Source: UBA1672 sp964352665 (GTDB taxonomy: Bacteria > Pseudomonadota > Alphaproteobacteria > Micavibrionales > Micavibrionaceae). Taken from it: a stretch of DNA of 64,000 bases. The stretch spans positions 1 through 64,000 of the forward strand of contig CAYGSJ010000002.1 of NCBI GenBank assembly GCA_964352665.1. Direction: 5' to 3'. The notes under the pieces are model-generated. The model made no database searches, was not told the DNA's origin, and worked only from the letters and a program-made list of their open reading frames with translations. A program made the translations under genes and the position numbers. This document shows, piece by piece, positions 9,271 through 16,490 of this stretch (its first letter is position 1; every line of letters starts with the position of its first letter).

Positions 9271-9303
9271 CTCCCTATACTTAGGGGGAAACTTACCCTC
9301 TTT
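9271..9303. promoter_or_regulatory. Bipartite G5/ACCCTC motif, copy 1 (upstream of XRE gene)
   Basis: ACTTAGGGGG - 6 bases - ACCCTCTTT occupies 9279-9303, 32 bases before the XRE start. A copy matching 18 of 25 positions lies at 9853-9877 (ACTAAGGGGG - 6 bases - ACCCTCTTT). All differences but one fall in the central six bases, as in a two-half-site operator. In both copies a C-rich stretch precedes the motif and can pair with the G-run; here CCCTA-TACT-TAGGG at 9273-9286. It could be an autoregulatory operator of the XRE protein or an RNA element; the sequence does not decide. Confidence 0.45.
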
Positions 9304-9335
9304 AAAAGTCCTGTAAAAACCGCCATGATAGCGGC

Positions 9336-9701
9336 ATGCCAAAACGAATTGACGATAAACTCACAAAAGAGTTCAAAAAGAGCCTGCGGGAAATCCTTGC
9401 GGAACGTAAGGGAATAACAAACCCCAAGAAGCTTTCTTTAGACGCCGGCCTCGGCGAAACAGCGATTCGGGATATTTTGCAAAATCGATCAGCCAGCCCA
9501 AAGCTTGAAACAATCGAAAAAATTGCAAAGGGCCTTAATGTCCCTGTTTACCGGCTTATCCCCTCAATGATTGATCAATCTTATCAGGACGTGTCCCGAC
9601 TGGAAGAAGAGAACCAGTTACTCCGCGAACTCTCCGGACAAGACTATGAAAGCCTGGACGACCTTCGCAAAGCCGCAAAGAGTAGATCAGATATAAAATA
9701 A
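9336..9701 (+). CDS. Small XRE-family DNA-binding protein
   Basis: A 121-residue transcriptional regulator. Residues about 12-75 form a lambda-repressor type helix-turn-helix (LSLDAGLGETAIRDILQNRSASPKLETIEKIA in overlapping halves), resembling the N-terminal half of LexA-like S24 repressors. Here, however, the peptidase half is missing and only a helical charged tail (LEEENQLLRELS) follows, which may mediate dimerisation. An imperfect hairpin CCGC-CATGATA-GCGG sits right before the ATG and there is no clear Shine-Dalgarno, so a leaderless transcript is possible. The duplicated bipartite motif flanks the gene on both sides (9279-9303 and 9853-9877), suggesting that it controls itself and perhaps something downstream. 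The target genes cannot be named from sequence. Confidence 0.85.
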   Translation: MPKRIDDKLTKEFKKSLREILAERKGITNPKKLSLDAGLGETAIRDILQNRSASPKLETIEKIAKGLNVPVYRLIPSMIDQSYQDVSRLEEENQLLRELSGQDYESLDDLRKAAKSRSDIK

Positions 9702-9776
9702 GCAAAACCAATTACTTAACTGTAAAAATTAATTCAAAAAATTAACTTTGTTCTCATAAGTTTGTGAAAAAACCCA

Positions 9777-9811
9777 TTGACATCGACATCAAATAATGTG
9801 ATATATCACAT
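9777..9811 (+). promoter_or_regulatory. Promoter-like TTGACA with overlapping perfect 16-bp palindrome
   Basis: A consensus TTGACA at 9777-9782 is followed, across the position expected for a -10 box, by a perfect 16-bp palindrome, ATGTGATATATCACAT (9796-9811). A second short palindrome, ACACGTGT, lies at about 9816-9823. This is the layout of a repressor-controlled promoter reading rightward, but no open reading frame follows before tRNA-Leu at 9952. The half-sites TGTGA/TCACA resemble CRP sites but the gap is 4 instead of 6 bases, so CRP is not claimed. Confidence 0.45.
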
Positions 9812-9831
9812 AAATACACGTGTTTTTGACC

Positions 9832-9877
9832 GGGCACCCCCTTTACCCACACACTAAGGGGGGTGTCCACCCTCTTT
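9832..9877. promoter_or_regulatory. Bipartite G5/ACCCTC motif, copy 2, with strong hairpin
   Basis: Second copy of the motif seen at 9279-9303. Its G-rich half is the 3' arm of a strong stem: GGGCACCCCCTT (9832-9843) pairs with AAGGGGGGTGTCC (9856-9868), with one G-U pair and one bulged G. GGGTG-TC-CACCC offers an alternative small hairpin inside it. It lies between the XRE gene and tRNA-Leu, 28 bases before the tRNA promoter. Confidence 0.45.
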
Positions 9878-9905
9878 CTGTTAAATTTCACGCTTTATTT
9901 TTAAG

Positions 9906-9933
9906 TTGAAGATTTTTTTTAGATCGCTATGAT
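9906..9933 (+). promoter_or_regulatory. Predicted promoter of tRNA-Leu
   Basis: TTGAAG (9906-9911) and TATGAT (9928-9933) with a 16-base spacer lie 18 bases before the mature 5' end of the tRNA. This is the usual distance for a dedicated tRNA promoter. Confidence 0.6.
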
Positions 9934-9951
9934 CGCGTTCTACTTTGGTGC

Positions 9952-10036
9952 GCCCCTGTGGTGGAATTGGTAGACGCGCCGGATTCAAAATCCGGTTCCT
10001 TCGGGAGTGGGAGTTCAAGTCTCCCCGGGGGCACCA
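9952..10036 (+). tRNA. tRNA-Leu (anticodon CAA)
   Basis: A complete class II tRNA of 85 bases including an encoded CCA. The acceptor strand GCCCCTG pairs with CGGGGGC, the D-arm contains GGTAGA, the anticodon stem CCGGA/TCCGG holds TTCAAAA, the long variable arm is TTCCTTCGGGAG and the T-loop is TTCAAGT. The CAA anticodon reads UUG leucine codons. It has its own promoter and no tRNA neighbours. Confidence 0.97.
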
Positions 10037-10129
10037 CCTCTTTATTAAAAAAAAGCCTTCTTTATAGCTGCAAAATCACACTATTTTCTTGCTCGTCATA
10101 AAGAGGGATATTTGCTATTTTAAACCGTT

Positions 10130-10747
10130 ATGCGCACAATATCCGATATATTCAGAAAAATTGATGAAGAAATGACAGGAGAAACCGTCTGCATAGACGA
10201 TATTCTGGTGGCCCTACACGAAAGAGGATTCGGCTTTTTGATTTTGATTATAGCCTTCCCCATGGCCCTCCCTATTCCCGTCCCCCCCTTTATTAACGTT
10301 CTGCTTGCATCGCCTCTTATTATACTGGCGGCACAACAGGCTGTTGGCCGTCACACAATATGGCTCCCTAAATGGATGCGTACAAAAACAATGAAGCGGA
10401 GAAAACTGAGCATTATTATTCAAAAATTGCTCCCATGGTCAGAAAAGCTGGAGTATTTTATCAAGCCCAGACTAGAATTTGTAACACACGGAATTTTTTC
10501 TAATTTTATAGGTGTTTTTGGCTTTATTATGGCCCTGACAATTTGCGTACCCCTACCAATGACCAATACAATCCCGAGCCTTGGTATATCCCTGATGGCA
10601 ATTGGTGTTATTATGCGTGATGGGCTATCTGTTATTGCAGGAGCTCTCATTGGCCTCTTTTGGGTTTGGTTTTTGATTATGGTTTTTATTTTCCTCGGAA
10701 CAGATGGCATGGATATAATCAAAGAATTTATCAAGGGGTATTTTTAA
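10130..10747 (+). CDS. ExoD family membrane protein
   Basis: A 205-residue inner-membrane protein of the ExoD family, named for a Rhizobium gene affecting exopolysaccharide production; its molecular activity is not known. Family features visible are the N-terminal amphipathic segment with LHERGFGFLILIIAFP, the proline-rich PIPVPPF before the next hydrophobic run, an WLPKWM loop and further membrane segments at about 125-150, 155-180 and 170-195. It begins with ATG at 10130, 94 bp after tRNA-Leu. Its stop is immediately followed by the dsbB start, so the two are co-translated. Confidence 0.8.
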   Translation: MRTISDIFRKIDEEMTGETVCIDDILVALHERGFGFLILIIAFPMALPIPVPPFINVLLASPLIILAAQQAVGRHTIWLPKWMRTKTMKRRKLSIIIQKLLPWSEKLEYFIKPRLEFVTHGIFSNFIGVFGFIMALTICVPLPMTNTIPSLGISLMAIGVIMRDGLSVIAGALIGLFWVWFLIMVFIFLGTDGMDIIKEFIKGYF

Positions 10748-11275
10748 ATGAAGCAGCTATTAAAAATACTTTTCACCCCTTCTGTTTCTCTAGGATTGAT
10801 AGTACTTATATCACTTTTTTCTCTAGGCGCCGCCTTCTTTGCAGAGGCTATTTTGAAACTTGAGCCTTGCATTTTATGTATTTACCAGCGCTACCCATTT
10901 GCCCTTGCCCTTGCCCTCAGTCTTGTTGGACTGGGCTTTAGAAAAAATACAAAGCTCGTGAAAGGTATTTTAGCCATAAACGGCTTAAGCTTTTTGGCCA
11001 ACTCTGTTGTAGCAAGCTATCATACCGGTGTAGAGCACGGGTGGTGGTCATCACATGTTGATGGTTGTGCTGTACCGCTTTTCGAAGATAATTCAGGACA
11101 AAGCATTCTTGAAAATATTATGAGCGCACCCATGGGCGATTGCAGCAAGATCCCGTGGCAAGATCCTCTGCTTGGCCTGTCTATGGCAAATTATAATGTG
11201 CTTTTATGTTTCGGGTTGTTTGTCTTTTGTATTGCCGCAGCCCTTAAGCTCCGAGAACCTTCAACAGGCTCATAA
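10748..11275 (+). CDS. dsbB: Disulfide bond formation protein B (DsbB)
   Basis: DsbB is the inner-membrane oxidase that hands electrons from DsbA to quinone. The 175-residue product has four hydrophobic segments. The first redox pair is CILC (in LEPCILCIYQRYPF) at the start of the first periplasmic loop. The second pair is Cys in DGCAVPLF and Cys in GDCSKIPW in the second loop. These are the defining cysteines of the family. The start directly abuts the exoD-like stop. No DsbA gene is in the window. The 3' end overlaps a possible small leftward ORF by 32 bp. Confidence 0.9.
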   Translation: MKQLLKILFTPSVSLGLIVLISLFSLGAAFFAEAILKLEPCILCIYQRYPFALALALSLVGLGFRKNTKLVKGILAINGLSFLANSVVASYHTGVEHGWWSSHVDGCAVPLFEDNSGQSILENIMSAPMGDCSKIPWQDPLLGLSMANYNVLLCFGLFVFCIAAALKLREPSTGS

Positions 11276-11366
11276 GACCAACAATCAAACCACCGTGAAA
11301 CAGAAAAAATCCAATGGATTGTTTCAGGGTGCGCTTTTTCGCGAAATCAAATAAATCATCAAACAT
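11244..11366 (-). CDS. Possible 40-residue membrane protein, paralogue of the next gene
   Basis: A short frame starting MFDDLFDFAKKRTLKQS and then continuing IGFFLFHGGLIVGLMSLL. The hydrophobic part closely resembles the first membrane segment of the gene at 11505-11864 (FGFFLFYTVLLVGLSTFL, also preceded by R-[ST]-[IL]-x-Q). That similarity is the main reason to list it. It has no strong ribosome binding site and its end overlaps dsbB by 32 bp on the opposite strand. It could be a real small paralogue, a decayed remnant, or chance. Confidence 0.4.
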   Translation of the reverse strand: MFDDLFDFAKKRTLKQSIGFFLFHGGLIVGLMSLLKVLGA

Positions 11367-11455
11367 CGTGCGTGACTCAACTCTAAAATTATGTGTGTGG
11401 AGAGATGAGTAGGCAAAAATCGTACGGAAGTCAAGGGTTTTGGAAGATAAAACAA

Positions 11456-11483
11456 GAAAAAGCCGGAGCATACTGCCCCGGCT
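11456..11483 (-). terminator. Terminator downstream of the 11505-11864 gene
   Basis: On the minus strand AGCCGG...CCGGCT (11461-11466 with 11478-11483) encloses an 11-base loop and is followed by TTTTTCTTGTTTT. It lies 22 bases after the stop of the leftward membrane-protein gene. Confidence 0.7.
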
Positions 11484-11504
11484 CAGAGTATTTTTTAAAG
11501 TATA

Positions 11505-11864
11505 TTACTTCCCTTTTTCAAGTGTGGTGAGGTATGAAACCACGACCATACCGAGAAGTACGTCAACTGAATGTGTGAGATACACACCAACGATAGCTAT
11601 AACAACCGCCATAATATCGTTTGTCAGTTTTTTACCTGATAAAATCATACTGGACAGGATTAATACCCAACCAGATGCAATCAGAGTATGCCAGTTGCTG
11701 CCTTCGAAAAAGCTTCCAACTGCACCATCAACCATGCCAAGCACGCCCATGTAATGGCCGAGGAAGGTTGATAAGCCAACCAGCAAGACCGTGTAGAACA
11801 GGAAAAACCCGAAGGCCTGCGTGATTGAACGTAAGTGTGCAAGATTTGTTATATGTGAAAACAT
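11505..11864 (-). CDS. Small multi-pass membrane protein, unknown
   Basis: A 119-residue protein, almost wholly hydrophobic, with about three to four membrane segments: residues 17-36 (FGFFLFYTVLLVGLSTFL), 60-76 (LIASGWVLILSSMILSG) and 82-112 (NDIMAVVIAIVGVYL and onward). I know no family for it. The ATG at 11864 is chosen because AAAGGAG lies 7 bases upstream; a further ATG seven codons upstream lacks this. It ends at a good terminator and is preceded by an inverted repeat (11904-11920), so it looks like a single-gene unit. Confidence 0.65.
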   Translation of the reverse strand: MFSHITNLAHLRSITQAFGFFLFYTVLLVGLSTFLGHYMGVLGMVDGAVGSFFEGSNWHTLIASGWVLILSSMILSGKKLTNDIMAVVIAIVGVYLTHSVDVLLGMVVVSYLTTLEKGK

Positions 11865-11903
11865 AATATACTCCTTTCGTTGCACGTAGCGCTAAAACTA
11901 TCT

Positions 11904-11920
11904 GTAGGTACCACACCTAC
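11904..11920. repeat. Inverted repeat upstream of the 11505-11864 gene
   Basis: GTAGGT - 5 bases - ACCTAC, a perfect 6-bp inverted repeat 40 bases upstream of the start of the leftward membrane-protein gene. It may be an operator or a 5'-UTR hairpin. Confidence 0.35.
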
Positions 11921-11989
11921 TCAAAATTCTTTGCGCCGGTTCATGGCAAGCCGGGAAAACCGCTCTCCGTGGCGTGCCAAACTAATGAC

Positions 11990-12574
11990 TTATTGCTCTG
12001 TAATATCTGCATCCCAGTACAAAAAGTCTTCCCAACTTTCATGTAGAAAGTTCGGAGGAAATTTTCGTCCATGGCTCTGCAGTTCATATATCGTTGGCTG
12101 TCTTGGCTCTGTCAAAGGATACATACCAATATCGCGAGGCATATGATTTCCTTTTCTCGTATTACAGCACTGACAAGCAGCTACAATATTTTCCCAATGC
12201 GTTCTGCCCCCTCTTGATCTTGGAACAACATGATCAAATGTCAATTCATGGGTATTAAATCCTCCTCCACAATATTGACAGTGCCAGCGATCACGCAAAA
12301 ACACATTAAACCTAGTAAACGCCGGACTTCTTTCCGTGGGCACATATTCCTTAAGTGCCAATACAGAGGGCAAGTTCATCTCAATTTGTGGCGACCTAAC
12401 TGTCCGGTTATATTCAGAGATAACATTTACACTTCCTCTAAAAATGGCCTTAACAGCATCCTGCCAAGGCCATACAGATAACGGGAAATAGCTCAGCGGC
12501 CTAAAATCCGCATTGAGTATTAAGGCATGACACCTTTCTAACGGTATATCTGACGGCATTACAGTTGCGGTCAT
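11990..12574 (-). CDS. HNH endonuclease family protein
   Basis: A 194-residue protein with a C-terminal HNH nuclease domain. Zinc-type cysteines are CQYC (99-102) and CQCC (134-137). The catalytic strand is LTFDHVVPRSRGG (DH at 114-115), followed by W-x-N (127-129) and CNTRKGN. The N-terminal 90 residues (ALILNADFRPLSYFPLSVW and so on) are typical of a chromosomal HNH family found widely in alphaproteobacteria, whose cellular role is not settled. It is not next to a methylase, phage or toxin gene, so a restriction role is not supported. The start is the ATG at 12574, with CCTCTC (GAGAGG on the minus strand) about 6-10 bases upstream as a Shine-Dalgarno. Confidence 0.88.
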   Translation of the reverse strand: MTATVMPSDIPLERCHALILNADFRPLSYFPLSVWPWQDAVKAIFRGSVNVISEYNRTVRSPQIEMNLPSVLALKEYVPTERSPAFTRFNVFLRDRWHCQYCGGGFNTHELTFDHVVPRSRGGRTHWENIVAACQCCNTRKGNHMPRDIGMYPLTEPRQPTIYELQSHGRKFPPNFLHESWEDFLYWDADITEQ

Positions 12575-12874
12575 AAAACTCTCCTCTCTATATGTCTCGA
12601 TTCAACCACACTTTGCTGAACGCTTCGTGCAATTAAATGCATTCCGGAAGCCTGTATAGGAAGGGACTTTTATAGCCAATCAGGCCTCGCTACCACACCT
12701 CAATTATAGCATAAATCAGTGTAATTATATTACTCAAATTTAAATAAATGTGCTGCGCTCCACAATTTTTTTGCACTGCAGCGTCTAAAATGAACTAAAG
12801 ATATTATGATAATCAATAAGATACAAAAAAACAGGACCAAAACACAGGGATTTTGCATCGCAACATAAATAGCG
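12575..12874. other. 300-bp intergenic gap, no gene seen
   Basis: AT-rich spacer between the leftward HNH gene and the leftward esterase. It must hold the HNH promoter and the esterase transcript end. I found no open frame, no RNA gene, no convincing terminator and no strong repeat in it. Confidence 0.5.
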
Positions 12875-13534
12875 TTAACCCAACACTTTTTTGAGGAATA
12901 TCACGCCGGATTCCACACCTTTTTCATCAATAGAATGGGACAGGCCTGGTGTTGTGTGCCCAGAAAACTCGTAATTACTTGATATTAAAGTATTTTTTGC
13001 CTCACTCCATGCTTGAACCGGCACCACATCATCGACCTCCCCGTGAATAAGATGCATCGGCATTTTTTTCAAGGAATCTGCTTTCACTTTTTCATCCCAT
13101 AGCAAGGCACCTGAATATCCTAAAACTCCTGCAATACTTTGTTTCAATCTAGGGGCAACATAAAGGCTTGTCATAGTTCCTTGCGAAAAACCAAGGAGAG
13201 CAACCCTATTATAAGAGAGATTATACCGTTCAAGCTGTTCTTCCATGAACTTTTCAACAAGAGGAAAAACAGCCGCAACACCCGACAACATTTTGTGCGG
13301 ATCACGATCCAACAAAGAAAACCACTGATAGGAATTAGGATAACCGGGTGGAACCATATCACAGGGAAAAGGTGCATCAGGGGATAAGAATGCAGTCTCG
13401 GGTAAGCTTTGCGCCAACATAGGCGCAAGTGATATCAGATCTTGCCCGTTTGATCCAACCCCGTGCAACATGATAACCAGGCTTTTTGCTTGATCCGGTT
13501 GCGGGCCATAATCATAGAAGTTTGTAATGCTCAT
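12875..13534 (-). CDS. Alpha/beta-hydrolase, carboxylesterase/phospholipase family
   Basis: A 219-residue serine hydrolase of the Abhydrolase_2 (carboxylesterase/YpfH) type. The oxyanion strand is LHGVGSNGQDL, the nucleophile elbow is GFSQGT, the acid is in HGEVDDVVP and the histidine in GLSHSIDEKG near the end, completing the Ser-Asp-His triad. The likely substrate is a short acyl ester or lysophospholipid; the exact one cannot be told. The MSITNFYDYG start matches the family; the open frame extends upstream but would run into the promoter of the divergent LpxR-like gene. There is no signal peptide, so it is cytosolic. Confidence 0.88.
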   Translation of the reverse strand: MSITNFYDYGPQPDQAKSLVIMLHGVGSNGQDLISLAPMLAQSLPETAFLSPDAPFPCDMVPPGYPNSYQWFSLLDRDPHKMLSGVAAVFPLVEKFMEEQLERYNLSYNRVALLGFSQGTMTSLYVAPRLKQSIAGVLGYSGALLWDEKVKADSLKKMPMHLIHGEVDDVVPVQAWSEAKNTLISSNYEFSGHTTPGLSHSIDEKGVESGVIFLKKVLG

Positions 13535-13597
13535 GCAAAGTTCTGTAGCACAAACAACTGCAATGCGGTAGAAGAGAAAAGAAAAAACGGAGAAATA

Positions 13598-14605
13598 ATG
13601 CGTAAAATTGCACTCATTCTGCTTCTTATTGTTATTGCAATACCCATAGATGCATATGCAGACAATAAACATGATGCTTCATATCTAAGCCTTTCAATAG
13701 AAAATGATAATCTAGGGGGTGGAACTGATCGCTTTTATACAAGCGGCATTCGTGCAACTTGGTACAATTCAAAAGTCAGTGTCCCACCCGTTATTGATAA
13801 GCTTGCAGACAAAGTTCCGACATTTGACCTGAATGAAACCACATCAACTTTTTTTACACTTGGTCATAACATTTACACACCCGAAGATATAAAACTAGCC
13901 GTACAGCCTGAAAATGACAGGCCATGGGCTGCTTTTCTTTATGGTTCTATTGGCCTTTCAACCACTACACAAAACGAGCACTTACCAAGCCACATTGATG
14001 AACTTGAATTTACCCTAGGTGTAGTCGGGCCCGAAGCACTCGGTGAACCTGTGCAAAAATTCGTTCACAAAAACATCTCACATTCTCCAATCCCCGAAGG
14101 ATGGGATAACCAACTGGATTTTGAACCAGGAGTTATTCTTTCATGGCAAAGGCGTATTCCTTACGCGCTGGATTTTGAAACAAAGGGCCTATACACACGC
14201 CTGGAGCCTAATTTCAATATCTCTCTGGGAAATATACGAACACACGTTGGTATTGGTGCCACAGTTGTTTTGGGATCTGCGGAAGAACAGGACACACCGC
14301 AAAGGGTTCGCCCAGCCATCCCTGGAACAGGCGTATTCTTTACAGAGAAACACAAACTCCATTGGCAAATATTTGCAGGCATTGAAGGACGCGCCGTTGC
14401 GCGTGACATTTTCCTTGATGGAAACAGCTTTTCAAACAGTTACAGTGTAGAAAAAGAACGTCTAGTAGGCGATGCAAGCGCCGGATTTTCTTTGATCTAC
14501 GACGACTATAGATTGTCTTACACACTCAATACAAGAAGCAAAGAATTCAAGGGACAAGATGAAAACAGCGTGTTCGGATCAATTACTTTGACAAAAAGAT
14601 TTTAA
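13598..14605 (+). CDS. Lipid A deacylase LpxR family outer-membrane protein (DUF2219)
   Basis: A 335-residue outer-membrane beta-barrel that, by family, removes the 3'-acyloxyacyl chain of lipid A. A signal peptide (MRKIALILLL...DAYAD) precedes the mature part. Family landmarks are SIENDNLGGGTDRFYTSGIR (Asn-Asp active-site pair), LGHNIYTPEDI with the conserved His, and LGVVGPEALGEPVQKFVH. The protein ends in KRF, and a terminal aromatic residue is usual for outer-membrane barrels. The ATG at 13598 is preceded by ACGGAGAAATA; a longer upstream frame in the promoter region is not credible. It is divergent from the esterase, with 63 bp between starts. Lipid A remodelling is the expected effect. 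Confidence 0.88.
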   Translation: MRKIALILLLIVIAIPIDAYADNKHDASYLSLSIENDNLGGGTDRFYTSGIRATWYNSKVSVPPVIDKLADKVPTFDLNETTSTFFTLGHNIYTPEDIKLAVQPENDRPWAAFLYGSIGLSTTTQNEHLPSHIDELEFTLGVVGPEALGEPVQKFVHKNISHSPIPEGWDNQLDFEPGVILSWQRRIPYALDFETKGLYTRLEPNFNISLGNIRTHVGIGATVVLGSAEEQDTPQRVRPAIPGTGVFFTEKHKLHWQIFAGIEGRAVARDIFLDGNSFSNSYSVEKERLVGDASAGFSLIYDDYRLSYTLNTRSKEFKGQDENSVFGSITLTKRF

Positions 14606-14629
14606 ATTTTAACATGGAACTCTTTTTTT

Positions 14630-14663
14630 ATCCTGATACAATACCGCGATAAAAAATCAGGAT
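14630..14663. repeat. Inverted repeat just before the second XRE gene
   Basis: ATCCTGAT (14630-14637) and ATCAGGAT (14656-14663) form a perfect 8-bp inverted repeat with an 18-base centre. The right arm holds the AGGA that would serve as ribosome binding site of the XRE gene starting at 14672. It may be an operator for autorepression or an RNA hairpin that hides the start site. Confidence 0.4.
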
Positions 14664-14671
14664 TCGGGTAA

Positions 14672-14986
14672 ATGAAGTACGACTTATTGCACATTCAAGG
14701 TAAACCATACGTTTTAGTTCCTCTACATGATTTTCGTGAGATGAACAGCACAGGAAATGACAATGGCCTGCCTGATGACGTTTTAGACAGGCTTTCAGCT
14801 CGTCAAGAACACCCTATAAAAATTATCCGTAAATTCCGCAAAATGACCCAGAATGACTTGGCAGAAGCGTCTGGAATTTCTCGCCCCTATCTTACCGAAA
14901 TAGAAACAGGCAAAAAAGACGGATCAATCCGCGCTATGAAATCTATAGCAGGCGCTTTACGCGTTAATGTAGGCGCGCTCACCTAG
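14672..14986 (+). CDS. XRE-family regulator, antitoxin-like
   Basis: A 104-residue DNA-binding protein. The C-terminal half (about 48-102) is a clear helix-turn-helix: MTQNDLAEASGISRPYLTE, then IETGKKDGSIRAMKSIAGAL. The N-terminal part (YVLVPLHDFREM) resembles the short strand of PHD/HigA-type antitoxins. No toxin gene is adjacent: upstream is the LpxR-like gene and the leftward ATPase gene begins its 3' end one base after the stop. It is therefore listed as a solitary regulator, probably controlling itself through the inverted repeat at 14630-14663. Confidence 0.85.
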   Translation: MKYDLLHIQGKPYVLVPLHDFREMNSTGNDNGLPDDVLDRLSARQEHPIKIIRKFRKMTQNDLAEASGISRPYLTEIETGKKDGSIRAMKSIAGALRVNVGALT

Positions 14987-14987
14987 T

Positions 14988-16475
14988 TTAGCGTTTTAAC
15001 GCCCCCATAAGACCGCGCACCAACTCTCTGGCGATTGTACGCCCTACTGATGAACTAACCGAACGCACAAGCGACTTAACCGCAGCCTCCCCTACGCCTT
15101 GCCTATTCGATCTTTTCTTAGTCGATGTTCCACTTGCCGTTTCTTGTGCTTTTTCTGCTGCTTCAGAAGCTTTTTCTGCACGCTTTTGTAAAATTTCATA
15201 GGCCGATTCATTATCTATAGTTTCTGCATATTTGGATTCAAGCGTACTCTCGGCAACAACCATACGCCTTATTGATTGTTGTACAGGCCCTAATTTTGAA
15301 GACGGTGGCCTGATCATTGTCCTCTGAACAATTGAAGGTTCACCCTTTTTCTCTAATGTTGAAACCAATGCCTCGCCAACACCAAGCGCAGTTATGACAT
15401 CTTCAACCTTGAACTTGGGATTTGGACGATACGTCTGTGCTGCCACACGAATTGCCTTCTGCTGCTTGGGTGTAAAGGCGCGCAAACCATGTTGAATTCT
15501 GTTTCCTAATTGCCCTAATACGGTATCGGGAATGTCGTCGGGACTTTGGGTAATAAAAAATACCCCCACACCTTTTGAACGGATCAATCTTACAACTTGC
15601 TCAACTTTTTCCAGCAATGCTTTAGGCGCATCATTAAAAAGCAAATGCGCTTCATCAAAAAAGAAAACAAGCTTTGGCTTGTCACTATCTCCCACTTCTG
15701 GAAGCTCCTCGAATAGCTCTGCCAACATCCAAAGAAGGAATGTTGCATAAAGCCGTGGCGACATCATGAGTTTGTCCGCTACAAGAATATTAATATACCC
15801 ACGACCGTTTTTATCGGTTCGCATAAAATCATACAAATCCAGCGCTGTTTCTCCAAAAAACCTGGTAGCACCCTGATCCTCTAGCCTTAGCAAAGCCCTT
15901 TGAATAGCGCCGACAGATTGCGTTGAAACATTACCATAGGCAGAAGATATCTCGGCTCTCTGCTCGCTCACAGTGTTCAAAAGTGCGCGCAAATCCTTAA
16001 GATCAAGCAGAAGTAGTCCCTGTTCGTCTGCCACACGGAAGGCAATATTTAAAACACCTTCTTGTGTATCATTTAGTTCAAGCATACGAGATAAAAGAAG
16101 CGGTCCAATTTCAGAAATTGTTGTACGCACGGGATGCCCCTGCATTCCGAACAAGTCCCAAAAGACTGCCGGAAATTCATCCCCTTTATATTCCTCGGAA
16201 AATCCTATCAAATTAGCGCGTTTAACCAAAAAGTCCTGCATATCCGACAAGCCACAAAGACCTGAAAGATCACCTTTAACATCGGCCACAAAGACCGGCA
16301 CTCCTGCTTTGGAAAACCCTTCGGCCAGAACTTGTAAAGTTACTGTTTTCCCTGTTCCGGTCGCCCCAGCAATTAGCCCATGGCGGTTTCCCCACTTTAA
16401 AGGGAAGTATTGAGCCTCTCCTTCTCCGTTGTCACTCTTGCCTAGAAAAATAGCATCTTCCCTCAAACAACTCAT
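14988..16475 (-). CDS. HerA-like / DUF853 (YjgR) family ATPase
   Basis: A 495-residue P-loop ATPase of the HerA/FtsK-like DUF853 family, whose cellular job is uncertain. Walker A is GATGTGKT (37-44), Walker B is LVFFFDEAH and a sensor region follows in FFITQSPDDIPD. The C-terminal about 100 residues are charged and coiled-coil prone (KRAEKASEAAEKAQE), then basic. No NurA-type nuclease lies next to it, so an end-resection role is not supported. It ends one base from the convergent XRE gene and lies 15 bp behind the nitrilase gene on the same strand. Confidence 0.9.
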   Translation of the reverse strand: MSCLREDAIFLGKSDNGEGEAQYFPLKWGNRHGLIAGATGTGKTVTLQVLAEGFSKAGVPVFVADVKGDLSGLCGLSDMQDFLVKRANLIGFSEEYKGDEFPAVFWDLFGMQGHPVRTTISEIGPLLLSRMLELNDTQEGVLNIAFRVADEQGLLLLDLKDLRALLNTVSEQRAEISSAYGNVSTQSVGAIQRALLRLEDQGATRFFGETALDLYDFMRTDKNGRGYINILVADKLMMSPRLYATFLLWMLAELFEELPEVGDSDKPKLVFFFDEAHLLFNDAPKALLEKVEQVVRLIRSKGVGVFFITQSPDDIPDTVLGQLGNRIQHGLRAFTPKQQKAIRVAAQTYRPNPKFKVEDVITALGVGEALVSTLEKKGEPSIVQRTMIRPPSSKLGPVQQSIRRMVVAESTLESKYAETIDNESAYEILQKRAEKASEAAEKAQETASGTSTKKRSNRQGVGEAAVKSLVRSVSSSVGRTIARELVRGLMGALKR

Positions 16476-16490
16476 CTTTTCAGTCCTTCT

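Noticed and set aside
9721..9754. CtrA-like TTAA repeats after the XRE gene
   Set aside because: TTAA copies are spaced by 9 bases, not 7, in a generally AT-rich stretch.
9796..9811. CRP/FNR binding site
   Set aside because: TGTGA and TCACA are present but only 4 bases apart; CRP needs 6, and the FNR consensus differs. Kept only as a palindrome.
14672..14986. Toxin-antitoxin pair
   Set aside because: The XRE protein looks antitoxin-like but both neighbours are an LpxR-like enzyme and a HerA-like ATPase; no toxin frame is present.
14988..16475. HerA-NurA type defence or resection system
   Set aside because: The ATPase belongs to the DUF853 group and no nuclease gene (NurA, SIR2 or other) is next to it; the HNH gene 2.4 kb away is in a separate unit.
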